A stretch of 64,000 nt of DNA from Candidatus Calescibacterium sp. (GCA_025060505.1 JANXBU010000008.1:32155-96154), one strand, 5' to 3'; counted from the stretch's first letter, positions 36,445 through 46,781 are shown. A program made the numbers and translations. Notes: generated from the letters alone by a model not told the origin.

Positions 36445-38673
36445 ATGTATAGAACTATGAAGATATGGGAAAAGATAGACATAAATAAAGAATCTGAAGG
36501 TTTCGATGTTTGGAAGGAAATTGATGAATACGAAGAAACAATAAATAAACTTTACAGAGAAGAGATACATCCTGAAAGATTCAAATCATACAGATTACTT
36601 TTTGGAACTTATGGGGTGAGACGCCATGGAGAAGGTATGCACATGCAGAGAATAAAAGTTCCATCTGGATTTATTACATCTGAGCAACTCAGTGTGATAG
36701 CAGATGTAACCGAAAGATTTGCGGGATCTGGGCACGCACATCTTACTACCAGACAAGATATTCAACTTCATTATGTTAAACTACAAGATATACCAACACT
36801 TCTGAGAATGCTCACAAAAGTCGGAATAACCACCAGAGAAGCTTGTGGTAACTCTGTAAGAAATATAACCGCTTCATACCTTACAGGGATATGCCCAGAT
36901 GAAGCTTTTGACGTCCTACCATACTCTGTTTTCTGTGCGAGGTATTTCCTAAGACATCCGCTTTCTTCAAGCTTACCACGAAAATTCAAAATGGCTTTCT
37001 CTGAATGTGAAGAAGATCATGGTTTATCTCGGATGCATGATCTCGGAGCAATTGCTCAAGTAAGAAAAAACGGAAAAACAGAACTTGGGTTCAAGGTTTA
37101 TGTTGGAGGTGGGCTCGGAGCTGTTCCCATGTATGCAGAGGAGATAGCAGATTTTGTTCCTGCTGATGAATTTTACTTGCTTGTAGAATCAATACTGAAA
37201 GTTTTTCATAAATATGGAACAGAGGAAAGGAAATTCAGAAACAAAGCCAGAATAAAGTTTCTGATCGCAAGAATTGGTTTTGATAACTTCAAGAATCTTG
37301 TGCTTGAAGAGTTTGAAAAAATGAAGAAAGTAAAGCTTTCTGAAGTAAGTGAGAAGTTAGGAAGATATGTAGAAAACTTCCCGAAACCTGCTCCTACAAA
37401 AAACGGGAGAGAAGATGGAGAAGAAAATCAAAAAGCTCTGAAAACTCCCTCTTACAAAACAGACAAATCAGATAAGCTCTTTGAACTTTTCTTGCAGAGA
37501 TATACAATACAGCAGAAGCAAAACGAATATTTTGGAGTCTATGTAAAACCTCCAATAGGTAACCTCAAACCAGATGAAATAAGAGCTATCGCAGAAATAT
37601 GTGACCTTTACGGCGCGGGATACATTAAAATAACACCTTCTCAGAAAGTTCTGATACCCTGGGTAAAACAGGAATTTCTCTACGATGTATACTTGAAGCT
37701 CAGAAGTAAAGGATTTCTGGGCGGTGTGAATGAAGCAATGCGCGACATTGTATCCTGCCCCGGAGCTTTTTCATGCAAGCTCGGTGTCACTCACTCGTAT
37801 AATCTTGCAACATACATAGGAGAACTTGTGGAAGACACAGCTGGATTAAGAATACACATCTCAGGATGCCCAAACTCCTGTGGTCAGCATCACATTGCAG
37901 ATATAGGATTTTACGGTGGAAGCGCAAAAGTAGGAGAAAAACTCTCCCCACACTACATAGTGCTTATAGGAGGAAACATATTCAAGCAGAGAAAAAGGTT
38001 TGCAGAAGTTATTGGAAAAGTTCCAGCTATAAACGCTCCTTACTTTGTCAAAGAAATAATCAATGTTTGGAAATCTAACAGAAAAGACGGAGAAGAGTTT
38101 TTTGAAATGGTAGATAGACTTGGTACAGACTTTTTCAGAAAAATTCTGGCGAAATACTCAAAGGTGGATCCAAATAACCCAGATATTTACAGGGAACCGG
38201 GAATATCTGAGGAGTTCAAAATGGAAGCAGAATCAAGAGGTGAATGTGCGGGAAGTTTGGTTGATCTTATGGCTATAAATCTTTTTGATTCATACAGAAA
38301 CATTTACGAAATAGAACAGGAAGATATAAAACTTGGAAGATGGAATGATGTGAAGGAGAAACTACTTGATTCTCTCTTAAAATGTTCAAAAACATATGTT
38401 CTTCTTGAGGGTATAGAACCACAAAATCCAGACGAAATACTTGACGAATTTGTGAAAAGAATTCTACCAAAGAATTGGTTCTGCTCAGACTGGGAAGACA
38501 TAAGAGAGACATACAAAAATATAAAGGAAACAGACGGTGAAGAAATACAAAAATTTTACCCTTATGTTAAGAACTTTGTAAAGGATGCGGAAAAAGCTTT
38601 CCTCAGGCTCAAACCCAACCTCAAAATAATGGAATGTTCTGCAAAGAGAGAAGAAAATGTTCCAGGCGAATAA
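36445..38673 (+). CDS. Siroheme sulfite/nitrite reductase with C-terminal extension
   Basis: A 742-residue hemoprotein with two ferredoxin-like/SiR repeats: GSGHAHLTTRQDIQLHYV in the first half and GAGYIKITPSQKVLIPW in the second. The siroheme-4Fe4S ligands are Cys438 and Cys444 (CPGAFSCKLGV), and Cys475 and Cys479 (GCPNSCGQHH). It should reduce sulfite to sulfide or nitrite to ammonia using ferredoxin or a similar donor. After residue about 570 a further 170 residues, mostly charged helices with a GECAGSLVDLMA start, form an extension beyond the reductase core. The ATG at 36457 is an alternative start. No other assimilation genes are adjacent. Confidence 0.88.
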   Translation: MYRTMKIWEKIDINKESEGFDVWKEIDEYEETINKLYREEIHPERFKSYRLLFGTYGVRRHGEGMHMQRIKVPSGFITSEQLSVIADVTERFAGSGHAHLTTRQDIQLHYVKLQDIPTLLRMLTKVGITTREACGNSVRNITASYLTGICPDEAFDVLPYSVFCARYFLRHPLSSSLPRKFKMAFSECEEDHGLSRMHDLGAIAQVRKNGKTELGFKVYVGGGLGAVPMYAEEIADFVPADEFYLLVESILKVFHKYGTEERKFRNKARIKFLIARIGFDNFKNLVLEEFEKMKKVKLSEVSEKLGRYVENFPKPAPTKNGREDGEENQKALKTPSYKTDKSDKLFELFLQRYTIQQKQNEYFGVYVKPPIGNLKPDEIRAIAEICDLYGAGYIKITPSQKVLIPWVKQEFLYDVYLKLRSKGFLGGVNEAMRDIVSCPGAFSCKLGVTHSYNLATYIGELVEDTAGLRIHISGCPNSCGQHHIADIGFYGGSAKVGEKLSPHYIVLIGGNIFKQRKRFAEVIGKVPAINAPYFVKEIINVWKSNRKDGEEFFEMVDRLGTDFFRKILAKYSKVDPNNPDIYREPGISEEFKMEAESRGECAGSLVDLMAINLFDSYRNIYEIEQEDIKLGRWNDVKEKLLDSLLKCSKTYVLLEGIEPQNPDEILDEFVKRILPKNWFCSDWEDIRETYKNIKETDGEEIQKFYPYVKNFVKDAEKAFLRLKPNLKIMECSAKREENVPGE

Positions 38674-38839
38674 ATAAAGTTTTCTGCTCGATCACAAACT
38701 GGGTTATTTTCTGGATAGGATAAAAATGCAAAACTAAAACAAGAAAATCTATATCACCGCTACAGAGCAGGTTCCTTTCAAATAACAAACAAGCACATTT
38801 CTCACACAAATTCCAAAAAATCTTATTAAATTCTTTAGT

Positions 38840-40021
38840 ATGATTTGTAGAAAAACTGGAATATCTTTTTGGATAGTCGGATTTATTCTTTTGGCCATCT
38901 CCGGCCCTTTACAAGCTCAGAAGGTTCCGGGAGTCGAAAAAGACAAGGTATACATAGGAACAAGTATGCCTTTCTCCGGTCCAGCTGCCTCATGGGGAAC
39001 AGTTGGAAAAGCTATGGAAGCATATTTCAAGTATGTGAATCAGAAAGGCGGGGTTCACGGTAGAGAGATAATTCTGCTTGCAAGAGATGATGGCTATACT
39101 CCCGCGAGGATGAAATCCAATATAGAAGAGCTCGCTGATAAAGTTCTTTTCTTTGCAGGTCTAATGGGAACAGCAAATCTATCTGCGAACAGAGACCTTA
39201 TTGCAGAAAAAAAGATACCCACTGTAGTTCCGCTCGCAAATGTTAGAATGTGGATGAACTATCCGAAAGACAAACTAAAATACTTCTTTGTAGCTTACAC
39301 GGACTATCAAGATGAAGCTTCTCATCTTACGAAATTCGCAATTGAGAAACTCGGCTCTCAGAAAATCGCTGTTTTTTACCAGAATGATGATTACGGTGAA
39401 ACCGGTTTGAAAGGAGCAGAGATAGCTGGAGGAAACAAGATAGTTGCGAAAGTAAGTCACGAACTTGCAGAAGTTGATTTTTCTGTTCACGCACAAAAGA
39501 TCAAAGACGCAGGTGCAGACACAATATTGATATACTCAAATCCAAGACAAACAGCCGCATTTGTGAAGAAGCTTGCCGAAATTGGAGTTAAACCCAAAAT
39601 CTTAGCTTCATATCCACTTTCAGACCCGATTATGGTCAGACTAGCGGGTGAACTTTGGGACGGAGCTTATGTTGGAGCGGTTGTAAAACTACCTACACTA
39701 TATCCAGATGCCCAGAAAATCTTTGAAGAAGTTGTAAAAATAGACCCAGAACTTGCTAAAACTCCAATGCTCACAACGTACGGAATAATGATCGGTGCAA
39801 TTGTCGAAGATATTCTCAGGAGAGCTGGCAAGGACCTAACAAGAGAAAAAATAATCAAAACCCTTGAAGAAACAAAGAATCTTGAAACATTCGTCTCATT
39901 TCCCATAAACTGGAGCAAAGATAAAAGACACGGATCTAACTACATAGGAATATGGAGAGTCTACAAAGATGGAAGGTATGAAGAGATAGATAAACCAAAG
40001 GCTCTCCCGCTACTCTTCTAA
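38840..40021 (+). CDS. ABC transporter substrate-binding protein (LivK-type), secreted
   Basis: A 393-residue Peripla_BP_6 protein. The N-terminal signal ends in LQAQ without a lipobox, so signal peptidase I should release it into the periplasm, unlike the lipoprotein paralogue at 0.5-1.8 kb. The lobes show VYIGTSMPFSGPAASWG, ILLARDDGYTPARMKSNIEEL and FYQNDDYGETGLKGAE. The ligand is probably an amino acid or amide, but this is inference. No permease genes are near. TTAAAT precedes the ATG by eight bases. Confidence 0.85.
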   Translation: MICRKTGISFWIVGFILLAISGPLQAQKVPGVEKDKVYIGTSMPFSGPAASWGTVGKAMEAYFKYVNQKGGVHGREIILLARDDGYTPARMKSNIEELADKVLFFAGLMGTANLSANRDLIAEKKIPTVVPLANVRMWMNYPKDKLKYFFVAYTDYQDEASHLTKFAIEKLGSQKIAVFYQNDDYGETGLKGAEIAGGNKIVAKVSHELAEVDFSVHAQKIKDAGADTILIYSNPRQTAAFVKKLAEIGVKPKILASYPLSDPIMVRLAGELWDGAYVGAVVKLPTLYPDAQKIFEEVVKIDPELAKTPMLTTYGIMIGAIVEDILRRAGKDLTREKIIKTLEETKNLETFVSFPINWSKDKRHGSNYIGIWRVYKDGRYEEIDKPKALPLLF

Positions 40022-40122
40022 CAAACGATTTCTAATAAACGAATTTATTTTGTATTATATCCATTCTACTGATAACCTGACCGCTGCTTGATACTTAATC
40101 CTACTTTTCTAAAACCTCTTAT

Positions 40123-41304
40123 TTATATTTTATGCTCCTGAACACCGCTATCTATTTGAACTAATCTTGAAATCGGTTTTCTTCCGGTTACAGACATATA
40201 TCTGTTTGAGATAAAATCTATAAACTCCATTTCTCTTCCGCTTTCTACTATATTCACTGTGTTTCCTCCGAAGCCTCCACCTGTCATTCTTGTACCTACT
40301 ATTCCTTCAAAAGATTTAGCTATATCAAAAAGAATATCTAGCTCTTCACAAGAAACTTCGTATTCTTTGCTTAAACCAATGTGAGACTTTGAAAAAAGCT
40401 CAAAAACTTTTCCTTTATCTTTTTTAGATATGGCTTCAACTGCTTCAATAACTCTTTGATTCTCTTCAACAATAAATTTTGCTCTCCTGTACAAAACTGG
40501 ATCCAAATTATACTTTATTTTCTCAATGGTTTGGGTACTTATATCTCGTAGCGATTTTATTCGCTGATCAAAGCGTTTTGCTATTTCGACCACTTTTTTA
40601 CAATCATCCTGTCTTTTAGCGTATTCGGAAGAACCAAGCTCATGTTTCACACCGGAGTCGCAAACGACTATTTTCCAGTCTTCTGGAAACTTAACATTTT
40701 GCACCTCATAAGTTCGACAATCTATAAAAAGAGCATTTTGCTTCACACCTAAAGATGAACATAGCTGGTCCATAATACCACACGGGACTCCTACAAACTC
40801 ATTTTCAACTCTTCTTGATAAGAAAGCAATCTCTCTTCTATCAAGTCTCAGACCGAACAGATTAGAGATAGCGTACATAGCAGAAACTTCAAGCGAAGCA
40901 GAAGAACTCAAACCTCCTCCAAGAGGAACAGTTCCATAAATAGCTATGTTGAATCCTTGCCTTATACCAAGAACATATGCGCAACCCAAAACATAGCTCC
41001 ACCAATTATACGAAGGCTTTATATCATCTATATCCTGAATATGAACCTTGTTCAGATTCAGACTTACTATCCTTATATTTTTATCTTTCCTTTTTCTTGC
41101 AACACAAAATGTTCTGAGATTTATTGCGCAAGGTAAGACAAAACCTTCGTTATAATCAGTATGCTCTCCTATAAGGTTTACTCTACCCGGAGCACTTGAT
41201 ATGGAAAAATCACCATATGAATCCTGATCAACAGCTGAAATCAAGCTCTTTATTATATCGGATTCACTATTTAACTTTTGGTAAATCTCAATTCTATCTT
41301 CCAT
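40123..41304 (-). CDS. galK: Galactokinase
   Basis: I start the gene at the ATG at 41304 (393 residues); a longer frame to 41379 adds 25 residues with no family counterpart. Signature motifs are intact: APGRVNLIGEHTDYNEGFVLP, the ATP-binding PLGGGLSSSASLEVS and the C-terminal RMTGGGFGGNTVN. It phosphorylates galactose at C1 in the Leloir pathway, and GHMP relatives with other sugars are less likely. galT and galE are not adjacent. The chosen start has TATCTT seven bases upstream and no Shine-Dalgarno. Confidence 0.9.
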   Translation of the reverse strand: MEDRIEIYQKLNSESDIIKSLISAVDQDSYGDFSISSAPGRVNLIGEHTDYNEGFVLPCAINLRTFCVARKRKDKNIRIVSLNLNKVHIQDIDDIKPSYNWWSYVLGCAYVLGIRQGFNIAIYGTVPLGGGLSSSASLEVSAMYAISNLFGLRLDRREIAFLSRRVENEFVGVPCGIMDQLCSSLGVKQNALFIDCRTYEVQNVKFPEDWKIVVCDSGVKHELGSSEYAKRQDDCKKVVEIAKRFDQRIKSLRDISTQTIEKIKYNLDPVLYRRAKFIVEENQRVIEAVEAISKKDKGKVFELFSKSHIGLSKEYEVSCEELDILFDIAKSFEGIVGTRMTGGGFGGNTVNIVESGREMEFIDFISNRYMSVTGRKPISRLVQIDSGVQEHKI

Positions 41305-41317
41305 AAAAAAGAAGATA
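41305..41317 (-). promoter_or_regulatory. Putative leaderless promoter of galK
   Basis: TATCTT at 41312-41317 (minus sense) is followed by a 7-nt spacer and the ATG at 41304. It supports the shorter galK start. Confidence 0.4.
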
Positions 41318-41517
41318 CCACACAGAAAAAAGTGTTTCAGATTTTTGAAATGATTACTTATGATCAACCTGGGCTGCAAATATTATGACATACAAACAGA
41401 ATTTTAGATTCAACTATTTGAATACAAGAACAGCGAATATAAAACAGGAAAACAGAACAGACACTAATTCTGAAATTAAGTACAGAAACCTGATGTATGA
41501 TTATTATTTAAACCAGT

Positions 41518-42396
41518 ATGGTTGAAAGGCTTAAGACATTTTTGCTTCTGACCATTCTGACGGCTTTTTTACTTTTTATGGGGAACTTGATCGGAGGTAA
41601 AACTGGACTGACCATAGCTTTAATTATGGCAGGTTTCATGAACCTGATAGCGTATTTCTTTTCAGATAAAATAGTTTTAGCTATGTACAGAGCTCGCGAG
41701 CTTTCAGAACAAGAAGCCCCAGCTCTGCATAGAATGGTTCAGGAACTTTCAGTATCGGCTGGGATTCCAAAACCCAAACTATATATAGTCCCGTCTCCAT
41801 CCCCAAACGCTTTTGCTACTGGAAGAAATCCATCTAAAGGTGTTGTTGCGGTAACAGATGGTATAGTAAAGATTCTGAACGAATCTGAGCTAAGAGGCGT
41901 GATAGCACATGAGATTGCACACATAAAGAATAGAGATACTCTGGTCCAGGTTATAGCTGCAACCATAGCTGGCGCAATTATGTATCTGGCAGATATGCTG
42001 AAGTGGGGTTTATTTTTCTTTGGCGGAAGATCTGATGATAGAGAAGAAGGCGGAGGCGGAATAGCTGGTATAATAGGACTTATAGCTATATCTATCTTAG
42101 CTCCAATAGCAGCAATGATAATTCAGTTCGCTATATCAAGATCACGGGAGTTCCTAGCAGATGAAACTGGAGCAAAAATAGCAAATGATCCTTTATCTCT
42201 TGCATCAGCTCTGAAAAAGATCACAGGTTATGCTGAAAGAATACCTATGGAAGCAAATCCAGCAACAAGTCATCTTTTCATTGTTAACCCTCTCTCTGGT
42301 TCCGCAATTCTATCACTATTCTCAACCCACCCACCAGTTGAAAAAAGAATTGAGAGACTATACAAAATGGCAGGATACACAACTGTGAAATTATAA
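41518..42396 (+). CDS. htpX: HtpX membrane metalloprotease
   Basis: A 292-residue M48 protease with two N-terminal helices (about 5-24 and 28-48) and two central ones (about 142-165 and 182-205). The zinc motif is His131-Glu132-x-x-His135 (HEIAHIKN), and the third ligand is in SREFLADETG (Glu211). It degrades misfolded inner-membrane proteins with the active site facing the cytoplasm. Length and topology are typical. Its stop codon abuts the stop of the convergent DUF4442 gene with no intervening base. Confidence 0.93.
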   Translation: MVERLKTFLLLTILTAFLLFMGNLIGGKTGLTIALIMAGFMNLIAYFFSDKIVLAMYRARELSEQEAPALHRMVQELSVSAGIPKPKLYIVPSPSPNAFATGRNPSKGVVAVTDGIVKILNESELRGVIAHEIAHIKNRDTLVQVIAATIAGAIMYLADMLKWGLFFFGGRSDDREEGGGGIAGIIGLIAISILAPIAAMIIQFAISRSREFLADETGAKIANDPLSLASALKKITGYAERIPMEANPATSHLFIVNPLSGSAILSLFSTHPPVEKRIERLYKMAGYTTVKL

Positions 42397-42891
42397 TTAC
42401 TCTGTCTTTTGTACACTTTTCTTTTTTCTAACATAGAGAACCTTTTTAACACTTGCGACAACTTGACCGGACTCATCAACTATATCCACATAGAAAACTG
42501 GGAAGTATGGTCTTCCACTTTCGGTCTCTTTTTTTGTTTTCTGGATATCTTCTTCTGTTATTTTGAAAACGGCTTTAATTTTTCCGCGCGCAGGCTTCAA
42601 AAACTTTATCTCGGCAGCTGAATCCCAAACTATATAATCTGTCCCAAGATTCATAAACAACATAATCATGTAAAATGGATCAACCATTGCATACATACTT
42701 CCGCCAAAATGAGTTCCTACATAGTTCTTGTTGAAAAATCTCAACGACATCTGAACTATTATCTCTCTGAAATCATGTGATATGTGCTTTACCCTTATTC
42801 CAGCACCCAAAAATGGTGGATATATATTCAACAAAAATTTAGCAACAGATGGTTTCCTGGTAAAGTTCACCCATGCTTTCCAAATTCCCAT
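42397..42891 (-). CDS. DUF4442 hotdog-fold protein (thioesterase-like)
   Basis: A 164-residue protein with the DUF4442 pattern of a single hotdog domain: AGIRVKHISHDFREIIVQM, NYVGTHFGGSMYAMVDPFYM, and IVWDSAAEIKFLKPARG. The His/Gly-containing THFGGSMYA loop sits where related thioesterases bind acyl-CoA. The substrate is unknown. It ends exactly where convergent htpX ends. It has no Shine-Dalgarno and a TATCAT-like box eight bases before the ATG. Confidence 0.8.
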   Translation of the reverse strand: MGIWKAWVNFTRKPSVAKFLLNIYPPFLGAGIRVKHISHDFREIIVQMSLRFFNKNYVGTHFGGSMYAMVDPFYMIMLFMNLGTDYIVWDSAAEIKFLKPARGKIKAVFKITEEDIQKTKKETESGRPYFPVFYVDIVDESGQVVASVKKVLYVRKKKSVQKTE

Positions 42892-42957
42892 CCCACTATA
42901 TGATAGAAAATTTGTTGAGTATTTGTATAGTGAAAAAATTTTAGAAAACCGATATCT

Positions 42958-43905
42958 TCAAGAATCTTTATTTATCTCGCAAAGATCTTTTATTTTCTTC
43001 GCACACAGTTCAGGTGAAGGTAAATTTTCAATGTAAAATATCTCTTGAATCTCGTTCAGTGGCATCCATCTTGCAATCTCCTGCAATTTATAAAATCCAA
43101 CTGTTGGAATTTTCAAAGCAGCTGAAATGTGAATTGGTCCTGACGCAGGAGATACAACACATCTGCTCATTTTCAAAACAGCAAGCAGATCATCAATATT
43201 TGTTTTGTTTACAAGTGAGATTCCATAGAATTCCCTTAAAGTTGTATTGTTTTTTCCAATCCAAACAACTGGAATATCCAAACTTTGGGCGACTTTATAA
43301 AGATAATCGATATCAACAGATGGAGCAGAACCACCCGAGAAAGGATGAAACACAACATAAGTTTCAGGAAGTGAAAATTTTTTCTTCACGAATCTGCAAA
43401 GTTCATCTTCAATATAAAGTTCTGGCTTCAATTCAATTATGGAATCAAAGCTTATATCCTCAACCTGATTGAAAATTGGCGATAGTATCTGCAAGTTGTA
43501 AAAAGCTTCGTGGAAAAAGTTTGTTCTTCTTGATATATTTACCCTAAAGTTAAACAGAAAAGAAAAGAATCTCCGAGAAGTTCCACATATTTTGACTCCA
43601 TTTAACTTCATGGTTAATGCCAGAATTGGCTTCGGATACAGTAGAAAGCAAAGATCCGGTCTTGTTTTCCTTAGGAAAAAAGAAAGTTTTGGAATTTCAA
43701 GAATTCTGATGTCTCCTCGTTCTCCCCCAACGGATACTTCAAAAAATCCATCAATATATTTTGCCCTCTTCAGTATATCACCAAGACCTTTTCTTACCAA
43801 ATAAAAAACTTTTGATTCTGGTTTTATTCTTTTTATGAATTTTGCAACTGAAAGTGAAATTACAAGATCTCCAATCTTATCTGTTCTTGATACAAGAAAA
43901 TTCAT
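42958..43905 (-). CDS. Glycosyltransferase family 9 (heptosyltransferase-like)
   Basis: About 315 residues from the ATG at 43905; a TTG at 43917 would add four. The N-terminal VSRTDKIGDLVISLSVAKFI is the GT9 (WaaC/WaaF) opening, and VVFHPFSGGSAPS plus SPASGPIHISAALKIPTVGFY form the nucleotide-sugar-binding C-terminal half. It should add a heptose-like sugar to LPS core or another surface glycan, supporting a diderm envelope. The gene begins 5-17 nt after glmS ends on the same strand, so the two probably form an operon. Confidence 0.85.
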   Translation of the reverse strand: MNFLVSRTDKIGDLVISLSVAKFIKRIKPESKVFYLVRKGLGDILKRAKYIDGFFEVSVGGERGDIRILEIPKLSFFLRKTRPDLCFLLYPKPILALTMKLNGVKICGTSRRFFSFLFNFRVNISRRTNFFHEAFYNLQILSPIFNQVEDISFDSIIELKPELYIEDELCRFVKKKFSLPETYVVFHPFSGGSAPSVDIDYLYKVAQSLDIPVVWIGKNNTTLREFYGISLVNKTNIDDLLAVLKMSRCVVSPASGPIHISAALKIPTVGFYKLQEIARWMPLNEIQEIFYIENLPSPELCAKKIKDLCEINKDS

Positions 43906-43922
43906 TGATTTATCCAATATTT

Positions 43923-45701
43923 TTACTCAACGGTTACGCTTTTTGCAAGGTTTCTTGGCTGATCCACATCGTGTCCAAGATAAACAGCAGTATGATACGA
44001 AAGTAATTGTAGCGGTATAACGGAAACGAACGGAGATAATAAATCATCTGTCTGGGGTATAGATATTTTTATCACCTCAGCAGGTAAAAGATTCTCATAC
44101 CCTTGAGTTATAACAGATATAACCTTGCCCTTTCTTGCAATAACTTCTTGCAGATTAGAGAATGTTTTCTTGAATATTCTATCGTAGGGCATAACAAAAA
44201 CGGAGAGCATATCTTGAGATATAAGAGCTATTGGGCCGTGCTTCATTTCACCGGATGGATAAGCTTCAGCGTGTATATAGGATATCTCTTTGAGTTTAAG
44301 AGCTCCTTCTTCTGCTACTGGATAAGAAATCCATCTTCCAAGATAAAGAGCATTTTTGAAAGTTGCAACCTCTTCTGCCAGATCTTGAACATTGTTTTTT
44401 GAAAGGAACCTGTCTATTTTTTCTGGAATTCTTCTGAGCTCATCCACAATTTTATGAGATTTCTGAAAGCCGGCGAGTTTCAAGGCAAGAAGCAATAAGG
44501 CTGTAAGCTGTGCAGAGAAAGTTTTGGTAGCAGCAACTCCGATCTCTGGTCCAGCATTTGTATGAATAACCAAATCAGCTTCTCTTGATAAAGATGAACC
44601 AAGAACATTTACAAGTCCAACAACCTTCGCTCCTTTTTCTTTCGCTATTCTTACAGCCTCAAGGGTATCAGCTGTTTCACCAGATTGACTTATTGATATT
44701 ATCAGTGAGTCCTGAAAATCTTTATCTTTGTATCTTAGCTCAGATGCATACTCTATATCTACCTCTTTTCTCGCAATGCTCTCAAACCATATTCTTCCAA
44801 CAGCTCCAGCGTGAAATGAAGTTCCGCAAGCAGTAATCAGAATTTTTGAATACTTCGGTACAACTATTTCATCCCAAACAGATAAAATCTCATGCATGGT
44901 ATCCTCAACCACATGAGGCTGCTCCATAATCTCTTTGAGCATAAAATGTCTATATCCACCCTTCTCTGCTTCCTGAATATCCCACTTTATCTCAATCGGT
45001 TGTTTGTAGATTCTTTGTCTGTTTTTGAGAAATTTTACATCATCAAACGATACAATCGCAACTTCATCATCATCAAGCGGAATAACTTTTTTGGTAAATG
45101 TAACAAGCGATGGAATATCAGATGAAACAATGTATCCTACACCATCTATTATTCCCACAACCAAAGGAGATCTCTTCCTTGCACAAAATATTTTATTTGG
45201 ATCTTTTGAGGTTATCATAACTATGGCGTACGAACCTTCAATTTTTTCAAGTGCATCAAGAAAAGCAGTTTCTGGGTCCTTACCTTTTTTCATCTCCTCC
45301 TCAATCAGGTGCGGAATAACCTCGGTATCTGTTTCCGACACAAAACTATGATGTTTGAGCTGATTCTTTATTTGCAGGAAATTTTCAATTATACCATTGT
45401 GAATAACAGATATTTCTCCTGTGCTATCTGTATGGGGATGAGCATTGTAGTCAGAAGGTTCTCCATGCGTAGCCCATCTTGTATGACCTATTCCCAAATT
45501 CGCATAGCTTGGAAAATTCACCTCAGAAAGATAAGTCGTAAGAGCTGAAATTTTACCCTTCTTTTTAGCTACAAAAACTCTACCGTTGTGTATAACAGAT
45601 ATACCTGCTGAATCGTACCCTCTGTATTCAAGACGATACAAAGCAGGTATAACAAAGTGCAAAGCGTTTGACTTTCCAATAAATCCGACTATACCACACA
45701 T
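43923..45701 (-). CDS. glmS: Glutamine-fructose-6-phosphate aminotransferase
   Basis: A 592-residue enzyme making glucosamine-6-phosphate, the entry to peptidoglycan and LPS amino sugars. The class II glutaminase begins MCGIVGFIG with the nucleophile Cys exposed after Met removal, followed by RLEYRGYDSAGI and HTRWATHGEPS. Two SIS domains follow (TACGTSFHAG, SISQSGETADT), and the C-terminus ends in RNLAKSVTVE as in typical GlmS. It is followed closely by the GT9 gene. I saw no convincing glmS ribozyme in the 194-nt upstream gap. Confidence 0.95.
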   Translation of the reverse strand: MCGIVGFIGKSNALHFVIPALYRLEYRGYDSAGISVIHNGRVFVAKKKGKISALTTYLSEVNFPSYANLGIGHTRWATHGEPSDYNAHPHTDSTGEISVIHNGIIENFLQIKNQLKHHSFVSETDTEVIPHLIEEEMKKGKDPETAFLDALEKIEGSYAIVMITSKDPNKIFCARKRSPLVVGIIDGVGYIVSSDIPSLVTFTKKVIPLDDDEVAIVSFDDVKFLKNRQRIYKQPIEIKWDIQEAEKGGYRHFMLKEIMEQPHVVEDTMHEILSVWDEIVVPKYSKILITACGTSFHAGAVGRIWFESIARKEVDIEYASELRYKDKDFQDSLIISISQSGETADTLEAVRIAKEKGAKVVGLVNVLGSSLSREADLVIHTNAGPEIGVAATKTFSAQLTALLLLALKLAGFQKSHKIVDELRRIPEKIDRFLSKNNVQDLAEEVATFKNALYLGRWISYPVAEEGALKLKEISYIHAEAYPSGEMKHGPIALISQDMLSVFVMPYDRIFKKTFSNLQEVIARKGKVISVITQGYENLLPAEVIKISIPQTDDLLSPFVSVIPLQLLSYHTAVYLGHDVDQPRNLAKSVTVE

Positions 45702-45895
45702 AACAGAAGTAAGTTTAGTATCTGGGCATTAGCATTCACTTCTTTTAAAAAAGTATGAATCTCATGATTTTTTCACAACTTTTTAGCGAACACAATATCT
45801 TTCTTGTTTTTCAGGTTTACGACAAATATATGCAGATATATAACAAGGATTCTTGGGTATAACTCCTATATTCCATTTCAAACTATTATCAAATT

Positions 45896-46690
45896 ATGAT
45901 CTTCAGAGATGGATTATTTGAGAAAAAAGTTGTTCTAATCACCGGAGGCGGAACTGGGATAGGCAAGTCAACAGCTATGGAGTTTGCAAAACTTGGAGCA
46001 GATGTTGTGATTGCATCAAGAAAATTAGAAAACTTAGAAAAAGCAGCAGAAGAAATAAAAGAGAAAACAGGAAGAGATGTTTTAATTCGCCAGCTAAATG
46101 TCAGACAAGAGGAATCAGTAAGAGATATGTTTGAAAGTGTAAAAAGTGAAAAAGGAAGAGTTGATATTCTCGTAAATAATGCTGGAGCAAACTTTCTTTC
46201 TTTGTCGGAAGAGCTATCAGTAAGGGGCTGGAATGCTATAATAGAGACAATATTGCTTGGAACATTTCTCTGCTCAAAATATGCCTGCAAAATTATGAAG
46301 GAACAGGAGGAAGGTGGTACAATAATAAACATAGGTGCTACAACTGGAATATTCGGATCACCTTTTGCTTTACCATCTGCAACAGGTAAAGCTGGCCTTG
46401 AAGGTCTGACCAAAACACTAGCAGCTGAATGGGGAAGATATAACATCAGGGTGAATCTTGTGGCACCAGGTGTGGTATGGACAGAGGGATTCGTCAAAAA
46501 CGTTGGAGCCACAGAAGCTCTGCTTGAAAACATAAGAAGAAATACACCGCGTGGCATAGTAGCTGAGCCAGAAGATATAGCTTGGGCAGTTATATTTCTA
46601 TCGTCACCCGCCGCAAGAGCTATAAACGGTGTAACCCTCATAGTTGATGGAGGACACTACTTCGCAAAGGGCTTTGATATAAGTTTTTAG
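45896..46690 (+). CDS. 2,4-dienoyl-CoA reductase-type SDR
   Basis: A 264-residue short-chain dehydrogenase. TGGGTGIG lies at residues 17-24 and NNAG at 94-97. The active-site Lys165 is in SATGKAGLEG, and the position four residues before it, Tyr in most SDRs, is Ser161. This replacement and the downstream LAAEWGRYNIRVNLVAPG are characteristic of eukaryotic-type NADPH 2,4-dienoyl-CoA reductases. It should help degrade unsaturated fatty acids. A different enoyl/acyl-CoA SDR remains possible. It is monocistronic. Confidence 0.8.
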   Translation: MIFRDGLFEKKVVLITGGGTGIGKSTAMEFAKLGADVVIASRKLENLEKAAEEIKEKTGRDVLIRQLNVRQEESVRDMFESVKSEKGRVDILVNNAGANFLSLSEELSVRGWNAIIETILLGTFLCSKYACKIMKEQEEGGTIINIGATTGIFGSPFALPSATGKAGLEGLTKTLAAEWGRYNIRVNLVAPGVVWTEGFVKNVGATEALLENIRRNTPRGIVAEPEDIAWAVIFLSSPAARAINGVTLIVDGGHYFAKGFDISF

Positions 46691-46781
46691 GCCAAAAAAT
46701 TAATTTCCTGAATAAAATCTCAAAGAATATAAAAAACTTACATAAACAAAAGTTACATCCCAAAGATTCATATTTTTAACT

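Noticed and set aside
45702..45895. glmS ribozyme upstream of glmS
   Set aside because: I could not find the conserved core or pseudoknot pattern, and glmS seems to start close to its own -10-like box.
45889..46641. Long 250-codon minus-strand frame opposite the dienoyl-CoA-reductase-type gene
   Set aside because: It is a shadow produced by the codon usage of the SDR gene, which has all expected motifs.
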